Below are positions 1 to 8,292 of a stretch of DNA of 64,000 nucleotides, piece by piece. The stretch is from assembly GCA_934102355.1 (NCBI GenBank), contig CAKOSO010000002.1, positions 140,830 through 204,829 on the forward strand, written 5' to 3'. Numbering within the stretch: position 1 is the first letter of the stretch; each line of letters opens with the position of its first letter. The DNA is from an uncultured Bacilli bacterium (GTDB taxonomy: Bacteria > Bacillota_I > Bacilli_A > RF39 > UBA660). Under the pieces are notes generated by a model. That model saw nothing but the letters and a program-made list of their open reading frames with translations. It did not search any database and was not told where the DNA came from. A program made the translations under genes and the position numbers.

Positions 1-450
1 AGTAGACTTGAGTCAAGTACAAAAGGTGGATCATCATCAGGTCATTTTCCACCAAATTCAACGATATATTCTCCAGTTGCTCATGAATTAGGACATTATT
101 TATCATTTTTAGCAATGATGAATTATTATAAGGTGAATTCAATATTACTAATAAATGATGATAGTGTTGATACATTTTACAAATTATATTCTGATTTTGG
201 AGATGGAAATTATTCATTGTCTATGATTAATGAAGCTTATGAAAACTATAAAAAAGATACTGGTACGACGATGAGTTTAGATGAATGGAGAGGTACTATT
301 TCAAAGTATGCCTTAGCTAAAGATAATAATGGTGAATATATTTATGATGAAACTATTGCAGAAGCATTTCATGATGTGTATTTGAATAATGATAATGCTA
401 AAGATGCAAGTAAATATATTGTAAAAGTTTTGAAAGAGAAGTTAAGGTGA
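1..450 (+). CDS. Zinc metalloprotease-like protein, 5' truncated by window edge
   Basis: The reading frame is open from base 1, so the gene begins to the left of the window; 149 codons plus a TGA stop are visible. The part before the first internal ATG (115) encodes VAHELGHYLSF, an HExxH zinc-binding helix of the zincin metallopeptidases. Near the C-terminus, EAFHDVY could hold the third (Glu) ligand of a gluzincin, as in other small proteases with an E-x-F-x-D pattern. No signal peptide can be judged because the N-terminus is missing. The next gene starts 4 bp downstream, so it is the first visible member of the 1-6829 operon. The fold is a motif-based inference; substrate unknown. Confidence 0.6.
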   Translation, partial: SRLESSTKGGSSSGHFPPNSTIYSPVAHELGHYLSFLAMMNYYKVNSILLINDDSVDTFYKLYSDFGDGNYSLSMINEAYENYKKDTGTTMSLDEWRGTISKYALAKDNNGEYIYDETIAEAFHDVYLNNDNAKDASKYIVKVLKEKLR

Positions 451-454
451 TGTT

Positions 455-2182
455 ATGAAAAAGAAAATACTAATTGGAACAATTACATTTTTGGCATTTA
501 CTGCTTCTGTATATGCTTTAACAAATAGCTTTAACTTTGATTCTAAAAAATTAACTTTTTCTGCTAATAGTAAAAAGGATAATATTGTTAACAGTTTTAA
601 TAGTGAATATAATTTGCAGGCTTCAGTATCTTCTGATGATGAAGAAACAAAAAAAATAATCATAGAGTTGTCAAAAAAGACTACTAGTTTGTTGTTAGGT
701 GATATTAATTCAAAAGATGAAACAAGTGAACATTATTATAATAGGCATAAAGAATATCAAGAATTAGCTGCTTATAATTATTTTCCAAAAGATCCTAATT
801 CTAGCAGTGGATATGATGAAAGTATTGAAAACTATAGATATGTTATGGCATCAGAATTAGCTATTCCTCAATTATTTAACTCATTTAATGAATTGGGAGT
901 AATATATAACACTTACGGAGATATAAGAGTTACCTTAAATGGTAATCTTGCTATAAGTATGGTTTTACTTCCAAATGTAAAAATTAAAGAAGAGAATGAA
1001 GAAAATCCAGAAAAATATGATTTAAAAGAGGAAAATTTAGTAATATATTATTACTTTATAAAAATAGATGATAATTATAGATTATGTTATTTATATGGTG
1101 AGTATGGGGATAGAGTTAAAGAATATTTTGATGAACTAGAAAGTAGTGAAACAAAAGGTACTAAGGCTATGTCGTCAACTTATCAGTCAAATTTATCTAC
1201 TTTATATAATTATGATAAATTAAATTCAATAACAGATGATAAACTAAATCAAATTTACAATCAAAATATAAATAATCTAGTATATTTAAGTAGTTATTAT
1301 AATACGAGTGTAATTAATAATGCTAATGGCTTTTTCATTAGTGATGGTATTGTTATTACAACTTGGAGCTTTTTAGAAAAGGCATTAGTAGATTCTCAAT
1401 ATATTTCAGTACGTGATAGCAATTCAAATGTGTATGAAATAGATGGAATTATAACAGCAAATCCGGAAACTGATGTTGTGTTAATAAAACTAAAAAATAA
1501 GACTGGAAATGCTGTGAATTTAGCGAATTCAACGGATCTACAAGTAGAAGATCCATTAATAACAATAAGTAGTAAATCAGGTGTTTCTTATATTATACAA
1601 AAAGGAATTGTTATTTCTAATGATGGTTATATACAAAGTTCAATACCTTTATCGGATAATGATAATGGAAGTCCACTTTTAAATAGTGATGGACAGGTTG
1701 TTGGTATGAATACATCAAAATCGACAAATACAAGTATTTCAATGGCGATAAATTCTGAAGTATTAAAAGAGGTTAAAGAAAAATTTGATAATATTGATTT
1801 CGATTCTATTCAAACGATATCATTTGAAAAATTGAAAGAAGATTATTATTACTTAAAATATAATAATGAAAATGTAATAAATACTATACCAAAAAGAATA
1901 TGGAAAAAATATTCAAAAATTGGTGATATCGAAAATAATATAAAACTAGAATTAGTAAAAGCAAATTATGATGATGGTGTTGTCAGTTTAAGATACAAAA
2001 ATAAAATTTCTAATTATATTAGTGGTATTCAACTAGCTGTTTCATATAAAGAACAACTAATTAATGATGGTTATGAAGAGGTGTTTAGCAGTAATTCAAA
2101 ATGTATTTATGAAAATAAAAAATATCAAATAATTATAATGGATGAATTTGATTATTTAATTGTAGTGATGGTGAAATTATGA
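455..2182 (+). CDS. Membrane-anchored trypsin/HtrA-fold protein lacking the catalytic His and Ser
   Basis: A 575-residue protein with an N-terminal signal anchor (residues 4-22). Residues about 290-435 read as an HtrA-type trypsin fold: the ISDGIVITTWSF strand, the NPETDVVLIKL strand and the NGSPLLNSDGQVVGMNT region match the order and spacing of HtrA proteins. Aligned by eye, the catalytic Asp is kept (D340), but the His position is S305 and the nucleophile position of GNSGGPLL is N404 (DNDNGSPLL). It is therefore probably a non-proteolytic scaffold or sensor. Residues 50-240 are an unrecognised domain and 450-575 a further C-terminal domain. It overlaps the next gene by 4 bp (ATGA). The fold call is by eye; loss of the triad follows from that alignment. 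Confidence 0.65.
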   Translation: MKKKILIGTITFLAFTASVYALTNSFNFDSKKLTFSANSKKDNIVNSFNSEYNLQASVSSDDEETKKIIIELSKKTTSLLLGDINSKDETSEHYYNRHKEYQELAAYNYFPKDPNSSSGYDESIENYRYVMASELAIPQLFNSFNELGVIYNTYGDIRVTLNGNLAISMVLLPNVKIKEENEENPEKYDLKEENLVIYYYFIKIDDNYRLCYLYGEYGDRVKEYFDELESSETKGTKAMSSTYQSNLSTLYNYDKLNSITDDKLNQIYNQNINNLVYLSSYYNTSVINNANGFFISDGIVITTWSFLEKALVDSQYISVRDSNSNVYEIDGIITANPETDVVLIKLKNKTGNAVNLANSTDLQVEDPLITISSKSGVSYIIQKGIVISNDGYIQSSIPLSDNDNGSPLLNSDGQVVGMNTSKSTNTSISMAINSEVLKEVKEKFDNIDFDSIQTISFEKLKEDYYYLKYNNENVINTIPKRIWKKYSKIGDIENNIKLELVKANYDDGVVSLRYKNKISNYISGIQLAVSYKEQLINDGYEEVFSSNSKCIYENKKYQIIIMDEFDYLIVVMVKL

Positions 2183-3864
2183 GAGAGAAATTATATGATA
2201 TTTATAAAAGGTATAAAATTACAATAATTGTAGCTTTAGTGATAGTTTTTGTTGGAATTTTATGTTTAGTATTATTTAATATATTAAGATCAAATTCAAA
2301 ACTTACTGCTTTAGAGAAAAAAAATTATAGTTTGAAATATGACAGTAGTTGGAAAGTAAAAGAAAAAGAAGATAGTTATGTTATTTTAAATCATAAATCT
2401 AGTAAAAGCTTATTAAAAATAGAGGTAATTGATCTTGAAAAAGAGTACAAGTATAGTGATATTGATGATTTGATAGATGAAATTGTTTATAATATTGGTG
2501 AGCAAAATGAGACTTATAAATTAATTTCAAAACAAAAGGATACTTTTACTAAATATGAATTTAAGGGTTATAAATTGTTATATGAAACTGAAGCAGAACA
2601 AGCAATGATTATGACATTTAAAAAGAGTGATAAATTAATAGTTGCAAGTTATGAGGCGAAGAATAAATATTTTGATATGGTTTTGGATAGTGTTCAAAAC
2701 ATAATTTATAACTTTAATACAACAGATGAAACTTTTCAATTGAAAAATAGTATAAAAACTGAAACCTCTCAGATAAGTTATTCTGAATCAGAAGATTTAG
2801 ATGCATTACTTACAGATAATAAAGAATATGAAATGGGTACTAATAATTATAAAGTTGTTTATGAGGTGCCTTCTTCATTTGAACTTAGTTCTTTTAATAC
2901 AACTTTAAATTTGTTTAACTTAAAAAATAGTAATGAAATACAGATGAGGATAATAGTTAATATTTATAATAGGAATGTTTATGAATATTTAGATAAGAAT
3001 GAAATTTTAAATGTATATAGTGACTATGAACATTATAAGAATAATAGTGATATATCTTATTTTAAAGAACAGATTTCAGAATTAGATAGTAAATATTCTG
3101 ATAGTTATATATATAAAAACTCATATAAGACAGATGCTATAAAGTATGATTCTAAGCTTGGATCTTCTTCGTATAAGAGAACTGATGAAAATGTAAAGAT
3201 AATATATTCTTTAAATAGAAACCATATATTGGTAATTACAATAGAGTCTAAGGGTAGTCCTATTACAAAGAAACTATTGGATTCTATAAAAGTAAAATCA
3301 GTATCAAATTATTCAAGTTATACAAAAAATAAAATTGATAATGGTTATAGAATAGCTGAACTTCAAGATTATATTGGATATGAAAAAGATAAAGTAAATA
3401 ATATAGTCATAAAATTACCGGAAAATTATAAAGAAATAGATAAAAAAAATAATTTATATAATGAAAGATATTTTGGGCTTAATTATGATGATGATAAAGA
3501 ATTATATGATTATGAAGTTCATTATAAATTGAGTTCTATTGGTGATGTGGCGAAAAATGTAGAATTATTAAATAATATGTTTAAAAAATCTTATGGTGAA
3601 TGTAATTATTATCAAACTGTTGGAAATATAACAATTAATGATAAACAATTTATTGAATATATTGGTGGATACACTGAATTGGGTGGAATACTGTTTACCA
3701 ATATTAATAGGTATAAGTATTATATAAATCATAAAGCATTGTTTTATAAATTAAATGATGGAAATTATTTGATTATTGAAATAAAAGGTAATGGCAAAGA
3801 AATTAGTGATGATATGTTAAATCAGATAACTAATTTTGATGTAATAGAAAAGACTTTAAATTAG
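2179..3864 (+). CDS. Membrane-anchored protein with three DcrB/PsbP-like extracellular modules
   Basis: 561 residues: a short cytoplasmic N-terminus, one membrane segment (about 14-36), then an extracytoplasmic part. Three stretches begin with a similar pattern, near residues 48 (YSLKYDSSWKVKEKEDSYVIL), 223 (YKVVYEVPSSFELSSF) and 409 (NIVIKLPENYKEID), each followed by alternating hydrophobic strands and a helix. This resembles PsbP/DcrB-like (DUF1795-type) domains found in many Gram-positive lipoproteins. The repeat unit is roughly 170-180 residues. Starts inside the stop region of the previous gene (ATGA overlap), so translation is coupled. No catalytic motif seen; the domain name is tentative. 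Confidence 0.5.
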   Translation: MREKLYDIYKRYKITIIVALVIVFVGILCLVLFNILRSNSKLTALEKKNYSLKYDSSWKVKEKEDSYVILNHKSSKSLLKIEVIDLEKEYKYSDIDDLIDEIVYNIGEQNETYKLISKQKDTFTKYEFKGYKLLYETEAEQAMIMTFKKSDKLIVASYEAKNKYFDMVLDSVQNIIYNFNTTDETFQLKNSIKTETSQISYSESEDLDALLTDNKEYEMGTNNYKVVYEVPSSFELSSFNTTLNLFNLKNSNEIQMRIIVNIYNRNVYEYLDKNEILNVYSDYEHYKNNSDISYFKEQISELDSKYSDSYIYKNSYKTDAIKYDSKLGSSSYKRTDENVKIIYSLNRNHILVITIESKGSPITKKLLDSIKVKSVSNYSSYTKNKIDNGYRIAELQDYIGYEKDKVNNIVIKLPENYKEIDKKNNLYNERYFGLNYDDDKELYDYEVHYKLSSIGDVAKNVELLNNMFKKSYGECNYYQTVGNITINDKQFIEYIGGYTELGGILFTNINRYKYYINHKALFYKLNDGNYLIIEIKGNGKEISDDMLNQITNFDVIEKTLN

Positions 3865-3880
3865 AGAGGAGAAAAGAAAA

Positions 3881-4639
3881 ATGAATTGTAAAAAGTGTGG
3901 TAGTCCAATAGCTAGTGATTCAAAGTTTTGTACCAAATGTGGTGAACAGGTTAGTGAATCTATAAATCCTAGTGTTTATGGGCAACAAAATGTATTATCT
4001 AATCAAGATGTGGTGTATAAAGCAAAAAAAGAAACATTAGGAACAGTATCATTGATTTTAGGAATTGTATCTTTGGTATTAGCTTTCTTTTTAAACATTT
4101 TTATATTACCATTAGCACTTACTGGTTTGATTTTGGGAATTGTAAATAAGTGTAATCACGGAAAGAAAGTTTCTGGCATAGTATTAAATTCTATATCAAT
4201 GGTTGTTGCTGTTGCTGTGTTGATAGTTGGAGCATATATTTTGGGAATATTTGGTTATTTAGGATCAAATTCAAATAATTATGTTGCTGGTAAATACAAT
4301 TGTACGGGTGTAGATAGTAATACAGATAAGTATTTAGTAACTATACATTTAAATAAAGATAATACATTTTTATATGGGCCATATGGAAATTTAGAAAATA
4401 ATTATGCTAAGGGTGTTTATTCTTATGAAGATGAACATAAAACCGATCATAGTGGACAGTACAAATACTTTATGGTAACTATGAATGGTAACCAAGAAGA
4501 TTTTATAATTAATGGGGTTCCTGCTGATCATGATTTTAGTTCTAAGATGGAATTTGGTATAACAACTGAAGATGGAAAAAAACAAGGTGTAATTTTGTTT
4601 TTAAGTACATATAACATGTATTATTGTTATGAAATTTAA
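3881..4639 (+). CDS. Zinc-ribbon membrane protein with DUF4190-like segment
   Basis: 252 residues. An N-terminal zinc ribbon (C3-x2-C6 and C17-x2-C20, MNCKKCG...FCTKCGEQ) lies in the cytoplasm. Residues 52-125 hold three hydrophobic helices separated by a short NKCNHGKK turn, like DUF4190 proteins, and a 120-residue extracytoplasmic tail follows. RBS AGAGGAGA lies 8 bases upstream of the ATG, 16 bp after the previous gene. The same zinc ribbon plus membrane layout is found in the genes at 4672 and 6338. Function unknown; such ribbons usually mediate protein or nucleic acid contacts. Confidence 0.6.
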   Translation: MNCKKCGSPIASDSKFCTKCGEQVSESINPSVYGQQNVLSNQDVVYKAKKETLGTVSLILGIVSLVLAFFLNIFILPLALTGLILGIVNKCNHGKKVSGIVLNSISMVVAVAVLIVGAYILGIFGYLGSNSNNYVAGKYNCTGVDSNTDKYLVTIHLNKDNTFLYGPYGNLENNYAKGVYSYEDEHKTDHSGQYKYFMVTMNGNQEDFIINGVPADHDFSSKMEFGITTEDGKKQGVILFLSTYNMYYCYEI

Positions 4640-4671
4640 AAGATAAGAAAAAAGGAAAGAGGGAAAGAAAA

Positions 4672-5631
4672 ATGAATTGTAAGAAGTGTGGTTTTCAATT
4701 AAATGAAAATGATCAATTTTGTAAAAACTGTGGAACACCAGTTAATAGTGTAAGTGTTCAAAGTAATGATGGAGGATTAAATGTTCAAGGCGTTGGAATG
4801 ACAAATCAACAACAACCAACTAGTAATATGCAACAACCAAATATACAACAACCAATTAATGGTTTTAATCAACCAAGTATGCAACAATCAGTTAATAATT
4901 TAAATCAACCAAGTAATAATTTAAGTCAACCAGGTATTATGCAACAACCAGTTAATAATGTTCAACAATCTAATTGGGTAAATGGATATAATTCTCAACC
5001 AATTAATCAACCAAAACAAAATAGTGGAGTTTTGAAATATATTATAATAGGAATTGCAGTTGCTGTAGTTGTAGTAGGTACTATTATTGGTGTTACTATT
5101 TTTAGTAATAATAAAAAAGATGATAATTATTATGGTGGCGGAGTTACTAAAAGGGATGATTATTCTGTTAACTTTAATAATTTTAAACTTACCATTCCAG
5201 ATAATATGATTTATGATATTCAAGATGATATATTGTTAATTGGTGATGAAGATGAAACCTGGGTAGTTCAATTGTCATTATTTGAACAAAGTTTTTCAAG
5301 ATTACAATCTGGTAAAAATCAATTACAATCTATATTCCAACAACAGAATGGAGTTAGTTGTACACCAGCTACTGAAAAAACGTTGGGTGGAGTCAATTTT
5401 ATAACTATGGAAGTTTCTAAGGATGGTGAAACTGTGCTAGCTGCATATGCAAAAGCAAATTCAATGTATGTTGCTGGTATAGTAGCTATTAATCAGGATT
5501 ATGAAGCTGATTATGAAATATTAGAAAATATTGCTCCAATTATATCTTCTTTAGAATACAAACCATCATCTAGTAATATGTCAGTAAATACTAATTTCAA
5601 TATTAGTGAATTTGCAGAGTTAGTAAAGTAG
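4672..5631 (+). CDS. Zinc-ribbon protein with Q/N-rich linker, one TM helix and extracytoplasmic domain
   Basis: 319 residues. Residues 1-23 form a CxxC...CxxC zinc ribbon (MNCKKCGFQL, FCKNCGTPV). Residues 30-118 are a low-complexity linker of imperfect NQP/QQP/NNL repeats, rich in Gln, Asn and Pro. A single membrane helix (about 122-146) is followed by a folded outer domain that begins with a short basic segment and VNFNNFKLTIPDNM, again similar to the DcrB/PsbP-like modules of the 2179 gene. Tandem caaccaa-type repeats in the DNA (about 4800-5020) encode the linker. RBS GGAAAGAGGGAAAG. Function unknown. Confidence 0.6.
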   Translation: MNCKKCGFQLNENDQFCKNCGTPVNSVSVQSNDGGLNVQGVGMTNQQQPTSNMQQPNIQQPINGFNQPSMQQSVNNLNQPSNNLSQPGIMQQPVNNVQQSNWVNGYNSQPINQPKQNSGVLKYIIIGIAVAVVVVGTIIGVTIFSNNKKDDNYYGGGVTKRDDYSVNFNNFKLTIPDNMIYDIQDDILLIGDEDETWVVQLSLFEQSFSRLQSGKNQLQSIFQQQNGVSCTPATEKTLGGVNFITMEVSKDGETVLAAYAKANSMYVAGIVAINQDYEADYEILENIAPIISSLEYKPSSSNMSVNTNFNISEFAELVK

Positions 5632-5643
5632 GTTTTGGTATTA

Positions 5644-6318
5644 ATGATAGTAAATAGAGTATTTTGTTATTCAAAAGATATAGCAAAACAAAATGGTAAT
5701 AGATTACCTATTCTCGAATTGGTTTTATCAACAATATTGGGAATCGTTGCATTTGTTGTTTTGATTGCAATTATGGCAGATAATTTTAATGTTATTGTAT
5801 TTACGTTATTGTGTATTATATGGATAGGTTTAATAATATATTTTAGTGCAATTTTAGGATTGAGATTAAAGAGCAGAATGTCAGGTTATGCTACTGATAC
5901 AAATGGTAGAATTTTTAAAGCCATGACTGTGAATAATGGTCAAGGTTTATACTTTGGTGGAGTCGCTGCTGGTAGTTTAATCGATCAATTGTCAGGCAGT
6001 GATTTAGGTATTGGTGAAACTCTTGGCGGTGCTGTTGGAGCTGCTGCACAATTATACTCAATAAGTAGGTCTGCAAAATATATGAGTCATCCTGAAATTG
6101 TAGCAAAAATGGTTGAGTTGGCTCCTAATATTACTGGTGCTGAAGTTATAGAAGTCTTAAAAGTTTATTCAATAGAGAATAGGAAAAAATCTATAAAGGT
6201 TAAATGTGATTATAAAATATTAAGAAAAAATAAAATTAAATATAATAAAAATTTAATTATAGAAAAATCATTTAATATGTTTGATGATTTAGTTAATGTT
6301 TTAAATACGCATAAATAG
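5644..6318 (+). CDS. Small membrane protein with glycine-rich segment
   Basis: About 224 residues from ATG 5644; an in-frame TTG at 5635 is possible, and both have only a weak AGG upstream. Two hydrophobic helices lie near residues 27-50 and 53-77. A glycine/alanine-rich stretch follows (about 100-135: GGVAAGSLIDQLSG, GETLGGAVGAAAQ) that looks like a glycine zipper. The C-terminus is basic (KKSIKVKCDYKILRKNKIKYNK). It has no zinc ribbon, unlike its neighbours, but lies in the same operon (12 bp after 4672-5631 and 19 bp before the next gene). Not recognised. Confidence 0.5.
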   Translation: MIVNRVFCYSKDIAKQNGNRLPILELVLSTILGIVAFVVLIAIMADNFNVIVFTLLCIIWIGLIIYFSAILGLRLKSRMSGYATDTNGRIFKAMTVNNGQGLYFGGVAAGSLIDQLSGSDLGIGETLGGAVGAAAQLYSISRSAKYMSHPEIVAKMVELAPNITGAEVIEVLKVYSIENRKKSIKVKCDYKILRKNKIKYNKNLIIEKSFNMFDDLVNVLNTHK

Positions 6319-6337
6319 AATTATAGGGAGTGATAAA

Positions 6338-6829
6338 ATGTTTTGTAAAAACTGTGGAATTCAAAATAATAATGGTGAGAGATTTTGTAAAAACTGTGGG
6401 ATTTTGCTTGAAAATGTTGAAATGGGACAACAAGCAAATAATGTGAATAATCAAAGCCAAGAACAAGCAAATACTATGAACAATCAAAATCAACAACAAA
6501 TAAACGGAGTTGATACTCAATTTAACCAATATAATAATGTTAATGGGGGGTTAGATCCTAGTTATGTTAATAAAGCAGTTAATCCTAATATGAAAGTATG
6601 GGCAATTCTATCTATAGTTATACCAGTTGTTGCTTTAATTTGGTATTGGTTTATTGGATTAACACCTTATTTGGCAATTTTGATAGCAATTGTAGGTTTT
6701 GTTTTTGCTAGAAAGGGTCAATATTCAAATAAGACACTTGCTATTATAGGAAATGTAGCAAATGGAATATTAGTTGGTATGGCTATTGTAATATTTGTAT
6801 TACAAATTATAAATTCATTATTAGCATAG
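6338..6829 (+). CDS. Zinc-ribbon membrane protein with Q/N-rich linker
   Basis: 163 residues. Two CxxC knuckles (MFCKNCG, RFCKNCG) form an N-terminal zinc ribbon whose DNA repeats a ttttgtaaaaactgtgg core also present in the 4672 gene. A Gln/Asn-rich linker (residues 30-78) leads to two C-terminal membrane helices (about 90-130 and 137-162), as in short DUF4190-type proteins. RBS GGGAGTGAT. Last gene of the operon that starts before base 1; a terminator follows at 6877-6940. Function unknown. Confidence 0.6.
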   Translation: MFCKNCGIQNNNGERFCKNCGILLENVEMGQQANNVNNQSQEQANTMNNQNQQQINGVDTQFNQYNNVNGGLDPSYVNKAVNPNMKVWAILSIVIPVVALIWYWFIGLTPYLAILIAIVGFVFARKGQYSNKTLAIIGNVANGILVGMAIVIFVLQIINSLLA

Positions 6830-6876
6830 AGATAATTAATTTCCTTTGATATGACTTTCTAAAGATGAAAGCATAA

Positions 6877-6940
6877 AAAAACAAGAATGTAATCTTAGAA
6901 AATTTATATTTTAAATTATCCTGATTTTATTCTTGTTTTT
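6877..6940. terminator. Bidirectional terminator, long loop
   Basis: Perfect 12-bp inverted repeat AAAAACAAGAAT (6877-6888) and ATTCTTGTTTTT (6929-6940) with a 40-nt loop and T-runs on both strands. It sits between two convergent genes, and its right arm overlaps the stop codon of the minus-strand gene. Confidence 0.55.
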
Positions 6941-8189
6941 ATTTTATATTTTTTTGTAAAAATTTATTTTTTCTATAGAGTGCATATATTGTTTTATTAA
7001 TTATTAAATCAAATTCACCAATGTATTCAGCTACTTCTGCATTGTAACCTAATTTCATTTCATTTAATCCTCTATATTTATTATTTGGAGTAAAGTTTCC
7101 TGTTATTGCATTTAGATTAAAATATACTGCACCGGCTTTGGCATATTTTTCTATAACATGCCATTTTAATAAGAAGGTAGGGTAAAATAAACTGAATGTT
7201 TGATTTAGTCCTTCAATTAAAAGTGCAAGTCCGTATCTTTCTTTTATGTATGCACTGGCTCCAATTATTATTCCATTTGGATTTGTTTCAAATAATCTAG
7301 ATGCTTGCATTAATTCATTTTTATATACTGCAAGTAGTTTGTCTGATGTTATTTTGGAATTAGTTAGTTTGTTGCTTATGTTATTATTTAGACCTTCTTT
7401 TTGAATTTCAACATTTATTTTTTCATTATGTTCAATTTCTTTTTCATATAATGCTTTAATATTTTTTAAATATTTTTCAGTGTTTAATTTTGCAAAGTAT
7501 AGTTCAAAGTCTTGACCAAATGCAGATGAAAAGTCTTGATAGTAACTTAAAGGTCTGTTGTGTTTTTTTCCAACAAATGAATAAAATACACCAATATCAT
7601 TATAATTACCTTGAATTATTTCTACACCACGTGATATAGATTTTCTTATTTTATTTTTAATGTTTGGCTCAAAATTATCAAATAATCTTTCGCTTGATCC
7701 GGTTACTTTTAATATAGCGTTCCATCTTGGTTTTAGTGTTCCGAAGAATTGATTTTCTCCAAAGTAGCTATAACCATTGTTTTGTAAGAATACTATTAAG
7801 TCATTAGCGTATGGACTTGGTAAGATTCTTCCTTCACTATCTCTTTTATTATTAATAACTGGTGGATCTATTTTTAGAAATACTATTTTTTGCTTTGATA
7901 AGTAGTTTTTAAACTTATTAGAAATCTGCATTAATAATTCTTTATCATCATAATTTATTAAAAATCCTCTTGGGGCATATGCATATTTGTATGATGAAAA
8001 TAGTTTTCCTATTATAAGTAATGTTGCTCCAATTAAGGTATTTTCTTCGTTTATAAATCCATAGTAGTTTACTTCATGATTTTGTTTTAACATTAAATTT
8101 CCATAATTTGAAGTTTGATAAAAGGTATGTAAAGGGTGATCTTTAGAAAAATTATCAAATTGTTCTGGGGTTAATATTACTATTTTCAA
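6939..8189 (-). CDS. FemX/FemAB-type aminoacyltransferase (peptidoglycan interpeptide bridge)
   Basis: 416 residues starting at TTG 8189, placed by AAAGGATGTGAT just upstream. The order of motifs is that of FemABX/MurM GNAT-like enzymes: N-terminal FYQTSNYGNLM, YAYAPRGFLINY, FLKIDPPV, the KNKIRKSISRGVEI core, then a coiled-coil-like insert (about residues 235-275) and the second GNAT half with YFNLNAITG and GLNEMKLGYNAEVAEYIGEFDL. This family adds the first amino acid of the interpeptide bridge from aminoacyl-tRNA to lipid II. Length fits (about 410-420). Which amino acid it transfers cannot be read from sequence. It fits with the non-DAP-type MurE at 9308. Confidence 0.85.
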   Translation of the reverse strand: MKIVILTPEQFDNFSKDHPLHTFYQTSNYGNLMLKQNHEVNYYGFINEENTLIGATLLIIGKLFSSYKYAYAPRGFLINYDDKELLMQISNKFKNYLSKQKIVFLKIDPPVINNKRDSEGRILPSPYANDLIVFLQNNGYSYFGENQFFGTLKPRWNAILKVTGSSERLFDNFEPNIKNKIRKSISRGVEIIQGNYNDIGVFYSFVGKKHNRPLSYYQDFSSAFGQDFELYFAKLNTEKYLKNIKALYEKEIEHNEKINVEIQKEGLNNNISNKLTNSKITSDKLLAVYKNELMQASRLFETNPNGIIIGASAYIKERYGLALLIEGLNQTFSLFYPTFLLKWHVIEKYAKAGAVYFNLNAITGNFTPNNKYRGLNEMKLGYNAEVAEYIGEFDLIINKTIYALYRKNKFLQKNIK

Positions 8190-8220
8190 AGTATCACATC
8201 CTTTATTCTTTATATATTAT

Positions 8221-8249
8221 ATAATAACTTTTTTTGTTTAAAAAATCAA
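8221..8249 (-). promoter_or_regulatory. Promoter of the FemX-like gene
   Basis: On the minus strand TTGATT (8249-8244), a 17-bp spacer, then TATTAT (8226-8221). The predicted start of transcription is about 25 nt before the TTG start codon. Confidence 0.5.
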
Positions 8250-8292
8250 TATTTATTTATAATGCAATCATATAATTATTTAGGTGATATAC

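Noticed and set aside
4798..5020. Short repeats resembling a CRISPR-like array
   Set aside because: Units are imperfect, without constant spacers, and code in frame for the Q/N/P linker.
4921..5223. Minus-strand frame of 100 codons inside the Q/N-rich zinc-ribbon gene
   Set aside because: Asn/Ile/Tyr-rich product is the complement of the Q/N repeat; no start signals.
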